64,000 bases of DNA from Streptomyces sennicomposti (lineage in GTDB: Bacteria > Actinomycetota > Actinomycetes > Streptomycetales > Streptomycetaceae), in contig NZ_JAIOAB010000030.1 in assembly GCF_019890635.1 (NCBI RefSeq), positions 20,481 to 84,480 on the forward strand. The letters are read 5' to 3'. A program made the position numbers and the translations under genes. Positions 7,463 through 14,813 of the stretch are shown here, piece by piece. The notes beneath the pieces were generated by a model. That model ran no database searches, had not been told where the DNA came from, and saw nothing but the letters and a program-made list of their open reading frames with translations. Each line of letters opens with the position of its first letter. Within the stretch, counting starts at the first letter, position 1.

Positions 7463-8842
7463 TCACAGCTTGGTCCAGGCCTCCGTCAGCGTGGCGCGCA
7501 GGATCTGCTCGATCTCGTCGAAGGTCTCCTGGTTGGAGATCAGCGGCGGGGCGAGCTGGACGACCGGGTCGCCGCGGTCGTCGGCACGGCAGTACAGGCC
7601 GTTGTCGTACAGCGCCTTGGAGAGGAAGCCGTACAGGACGCGCTCGGTCTCCTCGTCGTTGAAGGACTCCTTGGTGTGCTTGTCCTTCACCAGCTCGATG
7701 CCGTAGAAGAAGCCGTTGCCGCGGACGTCGCCGACGATCGGCAGGTCGTGCAGCTTCTGCAGCGTCGACAGGAACGCGCCCTCGTTGTCCAGCACGTGCT
7801 GGTTGAGGCCCTCGCGCTCGAACAGGTCGAGGTTGGCGAGGCCGACCGCGGCGGAGACCGGGTGGCCGCCGAAGGTGTAGCCGTGCAGGAAGGTGTTGTC
7901 GCCCTTGTAGAACGGCTCGGCCAGGCGGTCGGAGATGATGCAGGCGCCGATCGGGGAGTAGCCCGAGGTCATGCCCTTGGCGCAGGTGATCATGTCCGGG
8001 ACGTAGCCGAACTTGTCGCAGGCGAACATGGTGCCGAGGCGGCCGAAGGCGCAGATGACCTCGTCGGAGACGAGCAGCACGTCGTACTGGTCGCAGATCT
8101 CGCGCACCCGCTGGAAGTAGCCGGGCGGGGGCGGGAAGCAGCCGCCGGCGTTCTGCACCGGCTCCAGGAAGACGGCCGCGACGGTGTCGGGGCCCTCGAA
8201 GAGGATCTGCTGCTCGATCTGGTCGGCGGCCCAGCGGCCGAAGGCCTCGGGGTCGTCGCCGAAGAGCGGGGCGCGGTAGATGTTGGTGTTGGGGACCTTG
8301 TGCGCGCCCGGCACCAGCGGCTCGAAGGGGGCCTTCAGGCCCGGCAGGCCGGTGATGGACAGGGCGCCCTGCGGGGTGCCGTGGTAGGCGACCGCGCGGG
8401 ATATGACCTTGTGCTTGGTGGGCTTGCCGACCAGCTTGAAGTACTGCTTGGCGAGCTTCCAGGCGGTCTCCACCGCCTCACCGCCGCCGGTGGTGAAGAA
8501 GACCTTGTTCAGGTCGCCCGGCGCGTAGTCGGCCAGGCGCTCGGCCAGCTCGACGGCCTTGGGGTGGGCGTACGACCACACCGGGAAGAACGCCAGTTCC
8601 TGGGCCTGCTTGAAGGCGGTCTCGGCCAGCTCGGTGCGGCCGTGGCCGGCCTGGACCACGAACAGACCCGCGAGACCGTCGAGGTAGCGCTTGCCCTTGT
8701 CGTCGTAGATGTAGGTGCCCTCGCCGCGCACGATCGTCGGCACGGGCGAGTTCTCGTACGAGGACATGCGGGTGAAGTGCATCCACAGGTGGTCGTACGC
8801 GGTTCGGCTGAGGTCCTTGCTCACGGTTATCGGGTTCCCCAC
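7463..8842 (-). CDS. Class III pyridoxal-phosphate aminotransferase (polyamine/omega-amino acid type)
   Basis: A 459-residue fold-type I aminotransferase. Visible family features are the glycine-rich phosphate-binding segment TTGGGEAVETAWKLAK, the aromatic YHG after RAVA, the metal-free aspartate of SDEVICAFGRLG, and the PLP lysine at residue 289 in CAKGMTSGY. The family transfers the amino group of putrescine, other diamines or omega-amino acids to pyruvate or 2-oxoglutarate. An aminobutyraldehyde-type dehydrogenase and a polyamine-binding protein lie just across the divergent promoter, which supports a diamine substrate. Its start overlaps the stop of the regulator gene upstream by 16 bases, so the two are co-transcribed leftwards. 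Confidence 0.87.
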   Translation of the reverse strand: MGNPITVSKDLSRTAYDHLWMHFTRMSSYENSPVPTIVRGEGTYIYDDKGKRYLDGLAGLFVVQAGHGRTELAETAFKQAQELAFFPVWSYAHPKAVELAERLADYAPGDLNKVFFTTGGGEAVETAWKLAKQYFKLVGKPTKHKVISRAVAYHGTPQGALSITGLPGLKAPFEPLVPGAHKVPNTNIYRAPLFGDDPEAFGRWAADQIEQQILFEGPDTVAAVFLEPVQNAGGCFPPPPGYFQRVREICDQYDVLLVSDEVICAFGRLGTMFACDKFGYVPDMITCAKGMTSGYSPIGACIISDRLAEPFYKGDNTFLHGYTFGGHPVSAAVGLANLDLFEREGLNQHVLDNEGAFLSTLQKLHDLPIVGDVRGNGFFYGIELVKDKHTKESFNDEETERVLYGFLSKALYDNGLYCRADDRGDPVVQLAPPLISNQETFDEIEQILRATLTEAWTKL

Positions 8843-9351
8843 ATGTAGGTCTGCTTCTTGAGCTTCAGGTAAACGAAACTCTCGGTGGAGCGCACGCCGG
8901 GCAGGGCCCGGATGCGTTTGTTGATGACGTCCAGCAGGTGGTCGTCGTCCTCGCAGACGATCTCGGCGAGGATGTCGAACGAGCCCGCGGTCATCACCAC
9001 GTACTCGACTTCCGACATGTCAGTCAGCGCGTCCGCTATGGCCTCGACATCGCCCTCGACGTTGATGCCGACCATCGCCTGCCGGCGGAAGCCCACGGTG
9101 AGCGGGTCCGTGACGGCGACGATCTGCATGACGCCCTGGTCCAGCAGCTTCTGGACGCGCTGGCGCACGGCCGCCTCGGAGAGGCCGACCGCCTTGCCGA
9201 TCGCGGCGTAGGGCCGGCGGCCGTCCTCCTGGAGCTGCTGGATGATGGCGAGGGAGACGGCGTCCAGCTGGGGGGTGCCGTTCCCGTTGCGGGACTCGCG
9301 GGACGAGTCCCTCTGCTCTGCGCTTCGACTGGCCACGACCTCACTGTGCAC
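8827..9351 (-). CDS. Lrp/AsnC-family transcriptional regulator
   Basis: About 174 residues with the N-terminal winged helix-turn-helix of the family (LDAVSLAIIQQLQEDGRRPYAAIGKAVGLSEAAVRQRVQKLLDQGVMQ) and a C-terminal RAM ligand-sensing domain (VEYVVMTAGSFDILAEIVCEDDDHLL). These proteins form octamers that sense amino acids or related amines. This one is divergent from the aldehyde dehydrogenase gene and overlaps the aminotransferase gene, so it likely controls both. The start is uncertain: GTG 9351, GTG 9336 and TTG 9372 are all in frame and none has a strong Shine-Dalgarno sequence. The first 30 residues are low-complexity. Confidence 0.85.
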   Translation of the reverse strand: MHSEVVASRSAEQRDSSRESRNGNGTPQLDAVSLAIIQQLQEDGRRPYAAIGKAVGLSEAAVRQRVQKLLDQGVMQIVAVTDPLTVGFRRQAMVGINVEGDVEAIADALTDMSEVEYVVMTAGSFDILAEIVCEDDDHLLDVINKRIRALPGVRSTESFVYLKLKKQTYMWGTR

Positions 9352-9410
9352 GACGTCTCGACAGTTTCGCAAGCCTTGGGCGATGAAATTCGTTGTTTGA
9401 GTGCTCGCTG

Positions 9411-9428
9411 TTTGCGGATTTCGCAGAA
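9411..9428. promoter_or_regulatory. Inverted-repeat operator candidate between divergent genes
   Basis: TTTGCGGATTTCGCAG contains the inverted repeat TGCG/CGCA with a 5-base centre, and a related TTTCGCAA lies at 9364-9371. The site is in the AT-richer divergent region between the Lrp-type regulator and the aldehyde dehydrogenase, where autoregulation by the Lrp protein is plausible. Confidence 0.35.
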
Positions 9429-9521
9429 CTGGTGGCGACGGGGGTGTTGAAAACGTGGCCGCGCCGACTAGGGTGGGTGTCTCAGTGATTGGACACCTGC
9501 ACCAGCCAAGGAGGGCCGGCA

Positions 9522-10961
9522 GTGAGCACCGAGCTGCGTCGTCTGCGCAACTACATCGACGGTGAGTTCCGGGACGCCGCCGACGGACGGACCACCGAGG
9601 TGGTCAACCCCGCGACCGGTGAGGCGTACGCGACCGCGCCGCTGTCCGGCCAGGCGGACGTCGACGCCGCCATGGCCGCCGCCGCGGCGGCCTTCCCGGC
9701 CTGGCGCGACACCACCCCGGCCGAGCGCCAGAAGGCCCTGCTGAAGATCGCGGACGCCTTCGAGGAGCGCGCCGAGGAACTGATCGCGGCCGAGGTGGAG
9801 AACACGGGCAAGCCCATCGGGCTCACCCGCTCCGAGGAGATCCCGCCGATGGTCGACCAGATCCGCTTCTTCGCGGGCGCGGCGCGGCTGCTGGAGGGCC
9901 GCTCGGCCGGCGAGTACATGGAGGGCCTCACCTCCATCGTGCGCCGCGAGCCGATCGGCGTGTGCGCGCAGGTCGCGCCGTGGAACTACCCGATGATGAT
10001 GGCCGTGTGGAAGTTCGCCCCGGCCCTCGCCGCGGGCAACACGGTCGTCCTCAAGCCCTCGGACACCACCCCCGCCTCCACGGTCCTGATCGCCGACATC
10101 ATCGGCTCGATCCTGCCCAAGGGCGTCTTCAACGTCGTCTGCGGCGACCGCGACACCGGCCGTCTGATGGTGGAGCACCCCACCCCGGCGATGGCCTCCA
10201 TCACCGGCTCCGTGCGCGCCGGCATGTCGGTCGCCGAGTCCGCCTCCAAGGACCTCAAGCGGGTCCACCTGGAGCTGGGCGGCAAGGCCCCGGTCGTCGT
10301 CTTCGAGGACACCGACATCGAGAAGGCCGTCGAGGACATCTCGACGGCGGGCTTCTTCAACGCCGGCCAGGACTGCACCGCCGCCACCCGCGTCCTCGTC
10401 CACGAGTCGATCCACGACGAGTTCGTCGCCGCGCTCGCCAAGGCCGCCGAGGAGGCCAAGACCGGGCAGCCGGACGACGAGGACGTGCTGTTCGGCCCGC
10501 TGAACAACCCGAACCAGCTGCGGCAGGTCGCCGGCTTCATCGAGCGGCTGCCCGCCCACGCCAAGGTCGAGGCCGGCGGCCACCAGGTCGGCGACAAGGG
10601 CTACTTCTACGCCGCGACCGTCGTCTCGGGCCTCAAGCAGGACGACGAGATCATCCAGAAGGAGGTCTTCGGCCCGGTCATCACCGTGCAGTCCTTCACC
10701 GACGAGGACCAGGCCGTCGAGTGGGCCAACGGCGTCGAGTACGCGCTGGCCTCCTCGGTGTGGACCAAGGACCACTCCCGCGCCATGCGGATGTCCAAGA
10801 AGCTCGACTTCGGCTGCGTGTGGATCAACACCCACATCCCGCTGGTCGCCGAGATGCCGCACGGCGGCTTCAAGAAGTCCGGCTACGGCAAGGACCTGTC
10901 GGCGTACGGCTTCGAGGACTACACGCGGATCAAGCACGTGATGACGTCGCTGGACGCGTGA
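9522..10961 (+). CDS. Aldehyde dehydrogenase, gamma-aminobutyraldehyde/betaine type
   Basis: A 479-residue NAD(P)-dependent aldehyde dehydrogenase. It has the catalytic glutamate region LELGGKAPVVV, the catalytic cysteine at residue 285 in NAGQDCTAATR, and the cofactor-binding PWNYP segment. The closest functional classes are gamma-aminobutyraldehyde dehydrogenase and betaine-aldehyde dehydrogenase. The first fits with the diamine aminotransferase next door, because deaminated putrescine is 4-aminobutanal, giving GABA. I chose GTG 9522 because AAGGAGGG lies 7 bases upstream. A second homologue is at 46638-48173, also followed by a polyamine-binding protein. Confidence 0.87.
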   Translation: MSTELRRLRNYIDGEFRDAADGRTTEVVNPATGEAYATAPLSGQADVDAAMAAAAAAFPAWRDTTPAERQKALLKIADAFEERAEELIAAEVENTGKPIGLTRSEEIPPMVDQIRFFAGAARLLEGRSAGEYMEGLTSIVRREPIGVCAQVAPWNYPMMMAVWKFAPALAAGNTVVLKPSDTTPASTVLIADIIGSILPKGVFNVVCGDRDTGRLMVEHPTPAMASITGSVRAGMSVAESASKDLKRVHLELGGKAPVVVFEDTDIEKAVEDISTAGFFNAGQDCTAATRVLVHESIHDEFVAALAKAAEEAKTGQPDDEDVLFGPLNNPNQLRQVAGFIERLPAHAKVEAGGHQVGDKGYFYAATVVSGLKQDDEIIQKEVFGPVITVQSFTDEDQAVEWANGVEYALASSVWTKDHSRAMRMSKKLDFGCVWINTHIPLVAEMPHGGFKKSGYGKDLSAYGFEDYTRIKHVMTSLDA

Positions 10962-11273
10962 CGCTCGGCGGGGCCGCCGGATTCGTCCTCGGGTGCGGGG
11001 AGCCGCCGTCGAAACGGCGGCCCTCCGCGCCCGCGGCGCGACCGGCGCCCGCGATCGCGTGGCCGCCTGGTGTTCGACCGGCGCCCGCCGTAGGACCCGC
11101 GACCCCGGACGGAGGACGGACCGTCCGGGGTCGCGTCGTGCCGTCCGGCGGGCGGCACGGGCTCCGGTCCGCCGCAGGGGGCGGGCGCTGATCGACAACG
11201 TGTCGCCTGTGCACCGGCGGGCTCGACGGAGCGTCGATTGTCCCGGTCCCGGCCGTCGCGGGATGCTGCGCCA
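10962..11273. other. Intergenic region between aldehyde dehydrogenase and binding-protein genes
   Basis: About 310 very GC-rich bases without a credible gene. It contains the strong hairpin at 11098-11135 and, after it, room for a separate promoter for the binding-protein gene. Confidence 0.5.
11098..11135. terminator. Perfect 15-bp hairpin
   Basis: CGCGACCCCGGACGG (11098-11112) pairs perfectly with 11121-11135 across an 8-base loop. It lies about 137 bases after the aldehyde dehydrogenase stop and before the binding-protein gene, so the two may be separate transcripts. Confidence 0.75.
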
Positions 11274-12488
11274 ATGCCCCGGACACCGATGACGCCCCCG
11301 AAGCCGCTCGCGAGCGTGCCCGCTCCCTCCCGCCGTTCCCTGCTGCGCGCGCTCGGCGCCGCGTCCGCGCTCGGCGCGCTCGCCGGCTGCGGGGTGCCCG
11401 CCGCCTACGTCCGGCCCGGCGAGCGCGCGGCCCCGGACACCTCCGCCACCGACAAGCAGCTGACCTGGTCGAACTGGCCGCTCTACATCGACACCGACGA
11501 CAAGAACCCCAACCGGCGGCCCACCCTGGAGGCCTTCGAGAAGCGCACCGGGATCTCCGTGCACTACTCGGAGGAGATCAACGACAACGACGAGTTCTTC
11601 GGCAAGATCAGCCCCGCGCTGATGAACCACCAGAAGCCCGGCCGCGACCTCATCGTGATCAGCGACTGGATGTGCGCGCGGTTCGTCCGCCTCGGCTGGG
11701 TGCAGGAGATGGACCGCGCCCGCCAGCCCCACGTGGCCGCCGAGCTGGACCCGCTGCTGCGCACGCCGGCCTTCGACCCCGGCCGGCGCTTCACCGTGCC
11801 GTACCAGTCCGGCATCACCGGCATCGCCTACGACCGCCGCCGCCTCGGCCGCGAGATCCGCTCCGTCTCCGACCTGTGGGCGAGCGACCTGAAGGGCAGG
11901 GTGACCCTGCTGTCCGGGCTCGACGAGGCGTTCGCGCTGCTGATGCAGGGGGACGGCGTCGACATCCGGACCTGGAAGGCGGCGGACTTCCACCGGATGT
12001 GCGACCAGGTCGAGAAACAGGTGGCCCGCGGCCAGATCCGCCGCTTCACCGGCAACGACTACACCAAGGACCTGGTCAGCGGCGACGTCCTGGCCTGCCA
12101 GGCCTACTCCGGCGACGTGATCCAGCTCCAGGCGGACAACCCGGACATCCGCTTCGTCGTCCCCGAGGAGGGCGCCGAGCTGTGGTCCGACTCCCTGATG
12201 ATCCCCAACCGGGCCGCCCACAAGACCAACGCCGAACGCCTGATCGACTACTACTACGAACCCGAGGTCGCCGCCGAGCTGGCCGCCTGGGTGAACTACG
12301 TGTGCCCGGTCCCCGCGGCCCAGGAGGTGCTGGCCAGGTCCAAGGACGAGGACACCGCCGCCCTGGCCGACAACCCCCTGATCTTCCCCGACGCCGCCAT
12401 GCGCCGCCGCCTGGCCATCGCCCGCGACATAACGTCCACGGAACGCCTGGAATTCGCCCGGCGGTGGAACAAGATCGTGGGGTTGTAG
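11274..12488 (+). CDS. Polyamine-binding lipoprotein (PotD/PotF-like), orphan
   Basis: A 404-residue solute-binding protein with a Tat-like lipoprotein signal: RRSLLRALG, an alanine/leucine core, and a lipobox ending at the cysteine of LAGCG. The mature part resembles PotD/PotF spermidine/putrescine-binding proteins: LTWSNWPLYID, FEKRTGISVHYSEEINDNDEFFGK, and a late AERLIDYYYEPEVAAELAAWVNYVCPV. No permease or ATPase gene follows; a giant hairpin terminates the gene. It may therefore share the PotABC proteins encoded 37 kb to the right, where its paralogue (48224-49471) lies, or act in sensing. I chose ATG 11274; a TTG at 11238 is in frame but less likely. Confidence 0.85.
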   Translation: MPRTPMTPPKPLASVPAPSRRSLLRALGAASALGALAGCGVPAAYVRPGERAAPDTSATDKQLTWSNWPLYIDTDDKNPNRRPTLEAFEKRTGISVHYSEEINDNDEFFGKISPALMNHQKPGRDLIVISDWMCARFVRLGWVQEMDRARQPHVAAELDPLLRTPAFDPGRRFTVPYQSGITGIAYDRRRLGREIRSVSDLWASDLKGRVTLLSGLDEAFALLMQGDGVDIRTWKAADFHRMCDQVEKQVARGQIRRFTGNDYTKDLVSGDVLACQAYSGDVIQLQADNPDIRFVVPEEGAELWSDSLMIPNRAAHKTNAERLIDYYYEPEVAAELAAWVNYVCPVPAAQEVLARSKDEDTAALADNPLIFPDAAMRRRLAIARDITSTERLEFARRWNKIVGL

Positions 12489-12500
12489 GCCGAGACGTTC

Positions 12501-12557
12501 GGGTCCGGACAGCCCGAAGGCCCCGCAGGTGGCGGGGCCTTCGGGCTGTCCGGACCC
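12501..12557. terminator. Perfect 26-bp bidirectional terminator
   Basis: A 26-base arm at 12501-12526 pairs perfectly with 12532-12557 across a 5-base loop (AGGTG). It lies between the rightward binding-protein gene (stop 12488) and the leftward CIS operon (last stop 12571) and should stop both. It also marks the left border of the CIS locus. Confidence 0.93.
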
Positions 12558-12570
12558 GTGAGGGGGCGGC

Positions 12571-14241
12571 TCAGTTTCCGTTCGACGGGCCGAAGAACTC
12601 GATCTCGGCGATGGAGACCTGCTTGCTGGCCGAGGGCTGGTACGCGGTCTCCAGGATGAAGCGGACCGCCGAGACCTTACCCACCCGGAACGCGCGGCGC
12701 TGGCCGCCCGCGCCCTGGTCGAGGACGAGTTCGCGCTTCGTCGTCTTGCCGTCGGCCAGCGTGATCAGCGCCTCCACGCGGTGCGGCAGCGCCGACTGGG
12801 AGAGCTGGTCGGGGCGCGTGGACACTCCCGGAGTGATGATCAGGTCCAGCAGCCGGGTCGGCTCGGAGAACCGGGCCTCGATCCACTGGCCCTGGCCCGA
12901 CTCGGACACCCCGGGGCCCCACCAGGTGTTGCTGAGCTTGTCGAAGGCCAGGTCGGGCTTGTGTCCCGGGTAGGAGCGGGACGCGGTGACCCGGTCCGGC
13001 GCGACCGGGGCACGCTTGGCGAAGTGGTCGCGGGTCGCCTGGACGCCCTGCGGGATGTGCACCGCCAGCACGATCAGCAGCGTCAGGACGACGGCCGCGA
13101 CCAGCCAGGCCAGCACCCGGTCGAAGGCCCGGCGCAGGCGCGGCCGGTCGCCGGCCCAGGGGGCCTCGCGGTTGCCGGCCGCCGTCAGCCGCCGCCACCA
13201 GGGCAGCCGCCCCGGCGTCTGCCCGCCGCCGGCCATCGGCATCGCGCAGCGCGTGCAGTAGTGCCGGTCGGGCCGGTTGCGCGTCTGGCACCACGGGCAC
13301 GGCGTCCCGCCGTCGGCGCCCAGCTCCTCGCCCGGCGCCCGTACGGTCTGCGGCCGCTGCGCGACCGGCCGGCCCGGCAGCACCGGGGCCACCGAGGGGG
13401 ACGGCGCGGCCTGCGGCTGCGGGTCGGCGACCGGGATGAGCAGCTGCCGCGCCCGGTCCGTCATCCCCTCGCCCGCGCCGGGAGCCTGGGTGGTGGGGAG
13501 CGGGGTGGTGGGGTCGTTCTCGTCCACGGCCGGGGCGGGGGCGCCGGACGCGGGCACGGGGGGCTGGGGGACCGTGTCCGCCGACGGTGAGGTGCCGGGG
13601 GCGGGTGCGCCCGGGGTGGGTACGCCCTGGGCGGGGTGGGACGCCGGGGTCGCCGCTGCGGCGTCGTCGTTGTGGCGCGGCGCGGGGTCTGGGGCGCTGC
13701 CGGGTCCGCTGTCGGCAGCGGTGGCGGTGGGCCGAGGCGGGGTCCCGCCGGTCGCGGCGGCCGTCGCCGACGGTCCGCCGGTCGCCCCCGTTCCCGGGAA
13801 CGTGGCGTGCGCCCCGGCGGGCCCGCCCGAGCCGCCGAAGCCGCCCGAACTGTCCGAGCCGCCCGGACCTGCCTCGGCCGTCGCCGTCCCGCCGGTCACC
13901 GGCGCACCAGTAGTCACGGAGGCCCCGGAGGCCCCGGCAGCGGGCACCGTCCCGTCGGCCGCCCGGCCACCGGCAGAGCGCGGCGTCCCGGCGGAACCCG
14001 GCGCACCGGCGGAGCCGGAGGCATCGGCGGACCCCGACACCTCGGCAGGCCCCGGCGTCCCGGCCGTGGCCGCACCGGCGGCCCCCGGCGTCCCGGCCGC
14101 CGCCCCCGCCGTCGCTCCGGCCGCCGCGCGCGGCGCGGCCGACCGGTCGGTCCAGCTCAGCACCGCCCCGCAGGCGTCGCAGAACGACTGGCCCGGTTCC
14201 GCGCGGGTGCCGCAGTCGGCGCAGTTCTGGGTGGTCGTCAT
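12571..14241 (-). CDS. CIS-operon membrane protein with zinc ribbons and a C-terminal discoidin-like domain (CisA-like candidate)
   Basis: The 556-residue protein begins with a zinc ribbon (CADCG...CDACG, residues about 6-24) and continues through a long Ala/Gly/Pro/Ser/Thr-rich disordered region. It then has a second ribbon (CPWCQTRN...CTRCAMPM), one membrane helix (VLAWLVAAVVLTLLIVLAV) and a C-terminal beta-sandwich of about 140 residues. That last domain resembles an F5/8 type C or galactose-binding fold (DLAFDKLSNTWWGPG, QWIEARFSEPTRLLDLIITPG). Basic residues before the helix predict ribbons inside and sandwich outside. It ends the leftward CIS operon and its start overlaps the preceding stop (ATGA). 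I recall a Streptomyces CIS membrane protein named CisA with this kind of layout; equivalence is inferred. Confidence 0.75.
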   Translation of the reverse strand: MTTTQNCADCGTRAEPGQSFCDACGAVLSWTDRSAAPRAAAGATAGAAAGTPGAAGAATAGTPGPAEVSGSADASGSAGAPGSAGTPRSAGGRAADGTVPAAGASGASVTTGAPVTGGTATAEAGPGGSDSSGGFGGSGGPAGAHATFPGTGATGGPSATAAATGGTPPRPTATAADSGPGSAPDPAPRHNDDAAAATPASHPAQGVPTPGAPAPGTSPSADTVPQPPVPASGAPAPAVDENDPTTPLPTTQAPGAGEGMTDRARQLLIPVADPQPQAAPSPSVAPVLPGRPVAQRPQTVRAPGEELGADGGTPCPWCQTRNRPDRHYCTRCAMPMAGGGQTPGRLPWWRRLTAAGNREAPWAGDRPRLRRAFDRVLAWLVAAVVLTLLIVLAVHIPQGVQATRDHFAKRAPVAPDRVTASRSYPGHKPDLAFDKLSNTWWGPGVSESGQGQWIEARFSEPTRLLDLIITPGVSTRPDQLSQSALPHRVEALITLADGKTTKRELVLDQGAGGQRRAFRVGKVSAVRFILETAYQPSASKQVSIAEIEFFGPSNGN

Positions 14242-14813
14242 CTCTCGGAGGTCCTTTCGGCGGGGACGGCGGCTTCCGTGGCGGTCACCTGAACCGTGTA
14301 CGGCATATGGGCGGGGCGGGCGGCGGCGACCAGGGTGTCCAGGCGGTGCCGGTCCGCGGTGGTGGGGTGGGGCAGCCGCAGATGGACGTGCAGGCGGGGC
14401 CGCCGCTCGCCGGGCACCGGGCCGAGCGGGCGCGCGCTCCAGTCGGCCGCCCCGCTCTCGCTGATCTCCGGCGCCACGCCGAAGGCCAGCCGTACGGTCT
14501 CCGACAGCCCGCGCCGGGTCCCGCGGATGCGGTGCAGATACGCCGCGGCGGCCACCGCCGCGCGCAGCAGCGGCTCCGGTTCGCCGCCCTCGGTCTCCGC
14601 GCCGACCCAGCCGCCGAGCCACCGGACGAAGTCCAGCGGCGCGACCGAGGGCCGGAAATACGTGTCGAGGCAGTCCAGGACGCTCAGGATCGGCGCCATC
14701 ACCTCGTCCAGACCGCCGACGAAGCGCTGCGCGAGGTCGTCGTCGGCGAACACCGCCGGCAGCATCATGCCGATCGGCGCGGACGAGCCGAGCCCGTCGA
14801 TGGAACCCCGCAT
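14238..14813 (-). CDS. cis12: CIS baseplate/tail protein, phage tail protein I-like (Cis12-type)
   Basis: A 191-residue protein of the phage tail family found in extracellular-type contractile injection systems. Features are LPAVFADDDLAQRFVGGLDEVMAPILSVLDCLDTYF and then a stretch like LDFVRWLGGWVG, with a later RIRGTRRGLSETVRLAFGV segment. These are typical of the small wedge protein that follows the baseplate J-like gene. It overlaps both neighbours by ATGA (start 14813 with the upstream stop, stop 14238 with the next start), so stoichiometry may be set by translational coupling. It should sit at the baseplate wedge. The cis number is assigned by gene order. Confidence 0.78.
   Translation of the reverse strand: MRGSIDGLGSSAPIGMMLPAVFADDDLAQRFVGGLDEVMAPILSVLDCLDTYFRPSVAPLDFVRWLGGWVGAETEGGEPEPLLRAAVAAAAYLHRIRGTRRGLSETVRLAFGVAPEISESGAADWSARPLGPVPGERRPRLHVHLRLPHPTTADRHRLDTLVAAARPAHMPYTVQVTATEAAVPAERTSER

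Noticed and set aside
9468..12221. Very long open frame on the minus strand opposite the aldehyde dehydrogenase and binding-protein genes
   Set aside because: In high-GC DNA the antisense frame of a real gene often stays open. The translation is low-complexity and repeats no family motif, while the plus strand has clear enzymes. The same holds for 50490-53960 minus, 17-19.5 kb plus and many others.
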